In this document: positions 63,874-64,000 of the stretch, one piece after another
How the letters are laid out: the number at the start of each line of letters is the position of its first letter
Position numbering within the stretch: position 1 is the stretch's first letter
From: Rachycentron canadum
Lineage: Eukaryota; Chordata; Actinopteri; Carangiformes; Rachycentridae
Length of the DNA: 64,000 bases
Reading direction: 5' to 3'
NCBI GenBank assembly: GCA_038496675.1
Contig: CM076658.1
Span: 9,760,848 to 9,824,847, forward strand
Program-made: the position numbers and the translations under genes
The notes under the pieces: generated by a model
Database searches by the model: none
Told to the model about the DNA's origin: nothing
The model's input: the letters and a program-made list of their open reading frames with translations, nothing else

Positions 63874-63968
63874 CATTCTTTAATCACCGTTTCTTCTTGC
63901 TGACAATCATATCCATAGTTTGGAGTAGCCGTCTTTCCAGAGCAAGGATGTCGCTGTCTGTTACATTT
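60396..63968 (-). CDS. gpr89: Golgi pH regulator GPR89/GPHR, C-terminal 276 residues, 5' part outside window
   Basis: Multi-pass membrane protein of the Golgi, described in mammals as a voltage-dependent anion channel (GPHR) that supports luminal acidification; plant relatives are GTG1/2. Exons in transcript order are 63968-63888, 63256-63147, 62367-62279, 61592-61500, 61339-61244, 60934-60845, 60764-60699 and 60602-60396. All phases agree and the TGA is at 60398-60396. The translation follows human GPR89 closely throughout: NVTDSDILALERRLLQ, then the loop GFWGMIKSVT, the coiled segment IQQEVDALEELSRQLFLET, and at least four C-terminal hydrophobic segments ending LAHKQAPEK. Relative to human (about 455 aa) the first 180 or so residues are missing because the window ends. 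One intron carries the N gap. The gene is convergent with pdzk1, as in the human 1q21 neighbourhood. Confidence 0.95.
60699..60764 (-). CDS. gpr89: gpr89 exon (FFYAISSSKSSNVIV..AQIM)
   Basis: Only 22 codons, phase 0; the acceptor is TTTTTCAG and the donor is ATG|GTGAGT. It is fixed by near identity to human (FFYAISSSKSSNVIVLLLAQIM). Confidence 0.93.
60845..60934 (-). CDS. gpr89: gpr89 exon (VKFWSQHISFILVGIIIV..LTK)
   Basis: 30 codons, phase 0; the acceptor is TTGTCACAG and the donor is AAG|GTAAAA. It encodes a membrane helix, SFILVGIIIVTSIRGLLITL. Confidence 0.94.
61244..61339 (-). CDS. gpr89: gpr89 exon (ATINIVFDRVGKTDPVT..GIQFD)
   Basis: 32 codons, phase 0; the acceptor is ATCATAG and the donor is GAT|GTAAGA. 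It is the lumenal/cytosolic loop conserved almost residue for residue with human GPR89 (VGKTDPVTRGIEITVNYLG). Confidence 0.94.
61500..61592 (-). CDS. gpr89: gpr89 exon (ERIEYSKTFQGKYFNF..KIFM)
   Basis: 31 codons, phase 0 at both ends; the acceptor is TATCTTTAG and the donor is ATG|GTGAGA. It contains a membrane segment from YFNFLGYFFSIYCVW. Confidence 0.94.
61593..62278 (-). other. gpr89: gpr89 intron beginning in the hairpin
   Basis: 686 bp, GTAACA...TTAG. Its first 44 bases carry the inner part of the inverted repeat; nothing else is recognised. Confidence 0.9.
62235..62288. repeat. Perfect 25-bp inverted repeat over gpr89 5' splice site
   Basis: The arms 62235-62259 and 62264-62288 are exact reverse complements, separated by 4 bp (ATAC). 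The right arm contains the last ten bases of the gpr89 exon ending at 62279 and the first 15 bases of its intron, including the GTAACA donor. The left arm is a second, inverted copy inside the intron. Confidence 0.95.
62279..62367 (-). CDS. gpr89: gpr89 exon (LSLIQQEVDALEEL..ATK)
   Basis: The acceptor is CCCCTCCAG before 62367 and the donor is AAG|GTAACA at 62278. It encodes an amphipathic, probably coiled-coil segment conserved with human. The donor and the last ten exon bases lie inside a perfect 25-bp inverted repeat (see repeat at 62235-62288). Confidence 0.94.
62505..63060 (+). mobile_element. Degenerate Tc1/mariner-type transposon fragment in gpr89 intron
   Basis: The plus strand matches, from memory of fish Tc1 elements, the 5' leader (GATGCCTCCAGTTGCTTC, CTATATAAGGT) followed by broken transposase sequence. 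Transposase-like pieces are SIILKSQKFGTT (62769-62804), TELQRS (62841-62858) and MTTITAA (62887-62907), then at 63020-63045 a piece like KDSQ. Frameshifts and a T-run (62989-63011) break the frame, so it is inactive. It fills most of the 779-bp intron and is opposite in orientation to gpr89. Exact ends and terminal repeats were not found. Confidence 0.8.
63147..63256 (-). CDS. gpr89: gpr89 exon (IAMTRRQMYQRG..GSE)
   Basis: The acceptor is GTGTGTAG before 63256. The donor must be GAAA|GTATCC at 63146, because A plus AT of the next exon restores the conserved GSENLSLIQQ; GTATCC is a weak 5' splice site. It encodes the conserved GFWGMIKSVT segment. Confidence 0.9.
63365..63416. repeat. (AT)14-(AG)12 microsatellite, left of the gap
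   Basis: AT dinucleotides 63365-63392, then AG to the first N. It is preceded by an A-rich tract. Confidence 0.95.
63417..63816. other. Assembly gap, 400 N
   Basis: Exactly 400 N within a gpr89 intron, flanked on both sides by the same (TA)n(GA)n sequence. The size may be nominal, and no exon needs to be inside because the flanking exons join in frame and match human without missing residues. Confidence 0.99.
63817..63868. repeat. (TA)9-(GA)17 microsatellite, right of the gap
   Basis: Same order of dinucleotides as on the left side of the gap. It ends 19 bp from the gpr89 donor at 63887. Confidence 0.95.
63888..63968 (-). CDS. gpr89: gpr89 exon (NVTDSDIL..KKKR), first in window
   Basis: The acceptor is ATGTTCACAG before 63968 and the donor is CG|GTGATT at 63887. 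It enters and leaves in phase 2. It encodes the start of the central cytoplasmic region, matching human from RNVTDTDILALERRLL to SKKKR. Confidence 0.92.
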
Positions 63969-64000
63969 CTGTGAACATAACGAAAGCAAGAAGCATAAAA

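Larger units (their letters stand above)
63257..63887 (-). other. gpr89: gpr89 intron containing the N gap
   Basis: GTGATT...GTAG; 631 bp as assembled, with 400 N. The rest is A-rich and AT/AG microsatellite DNA. Confidence 0.85.

Noticed and set aside
63034..63876. 280-codon minus-strand open frame
   Set aside because: It is long only because it crosses 400 N and simple repeats. The real coding part is the gpr89 exon at 63147-63256.
1..64000. CRISPR arrays, bacterial operons or toxin systems
   Set aside because: The repeats are microsatellites or transposons without regular spacers, and the genes are vertebrate and intron-containing.

Overview
This window is vertebrate nuclear DNA, almost certainly from a ray-finned (probably percomorph) fish. 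It is AT-rich, with GT-AG introns, long intergenic stretches, many dinucleotide and tetranucleotide microsatellites, Tc1-type transposon remnants and dispersed repeats typical of teleost genomes. No bacterial or viral gene is present. There is one assembly gap of 400 N (63417-63816).

Layout. Positions 1 to about 19,575 are intergenic, with no recognisable gene, only microsatellites, a decayed dispersed repeat (18270-18510), a pair of related direct repeats (about 6.3 and 8.7 kb) and a region of interleaved inverted repeats (16.1 kb). A cholecystokinin/gastrin receptor gene (cckbr type) lies on the minus strand from its start codon at 48203 to its stop at 26503. All five coding exons are present, they join in frame to 448 codons, and the introns hold several dispersed repeats. 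A CpG-dense patch at 48420-48530 is the probable promoter and 5' leader. pdzk1 (NHERF3, four PDZ domains) starts 7.9 kb further on and reads the other way, with seven coding exons at 56091-59489 on the plus strand giving 506 codons. gpr89 (Golgi pH regulator) is convergent with it on the minus strand. Eight exons, encoding the C-terminal 276 or so residues, lie between 60396 and 63968, and the 5' part of the gene is beyond the right edge.

The genes do not form an operon-like unit. The receptor is a plasma-membrane Gq-coupled peptide GPCR. PDZK1 is an apical-membrane scaffold for transporters. GPR89 is a Golgi anion channel. The pdzk1-gpr89 neighbourhood also exists in human (1q21), whereas human CCKBR is on another chromosome.

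The most interesting observations are: (1) a perfect 25-bp inverted repeat that puts a gpr89 5' splice site inside a hairpin stem; (2) a CCK2-type receptor whose second extracellular loop has both the arginine used by CCK1R to read sulfotyrosine and the histidine typical of CCK2R; (3) a pdzk1 intron beginning with GC instead of GT; (4) a retroelement-like tail four bases into a pdzk1 intron that supplies an in-frame stop overlapping an AATAAA; and (5) a roughly 1.1-kb inverted-repeat element in cckbr intron 1 carrying several tRNA-promoter-like modules.
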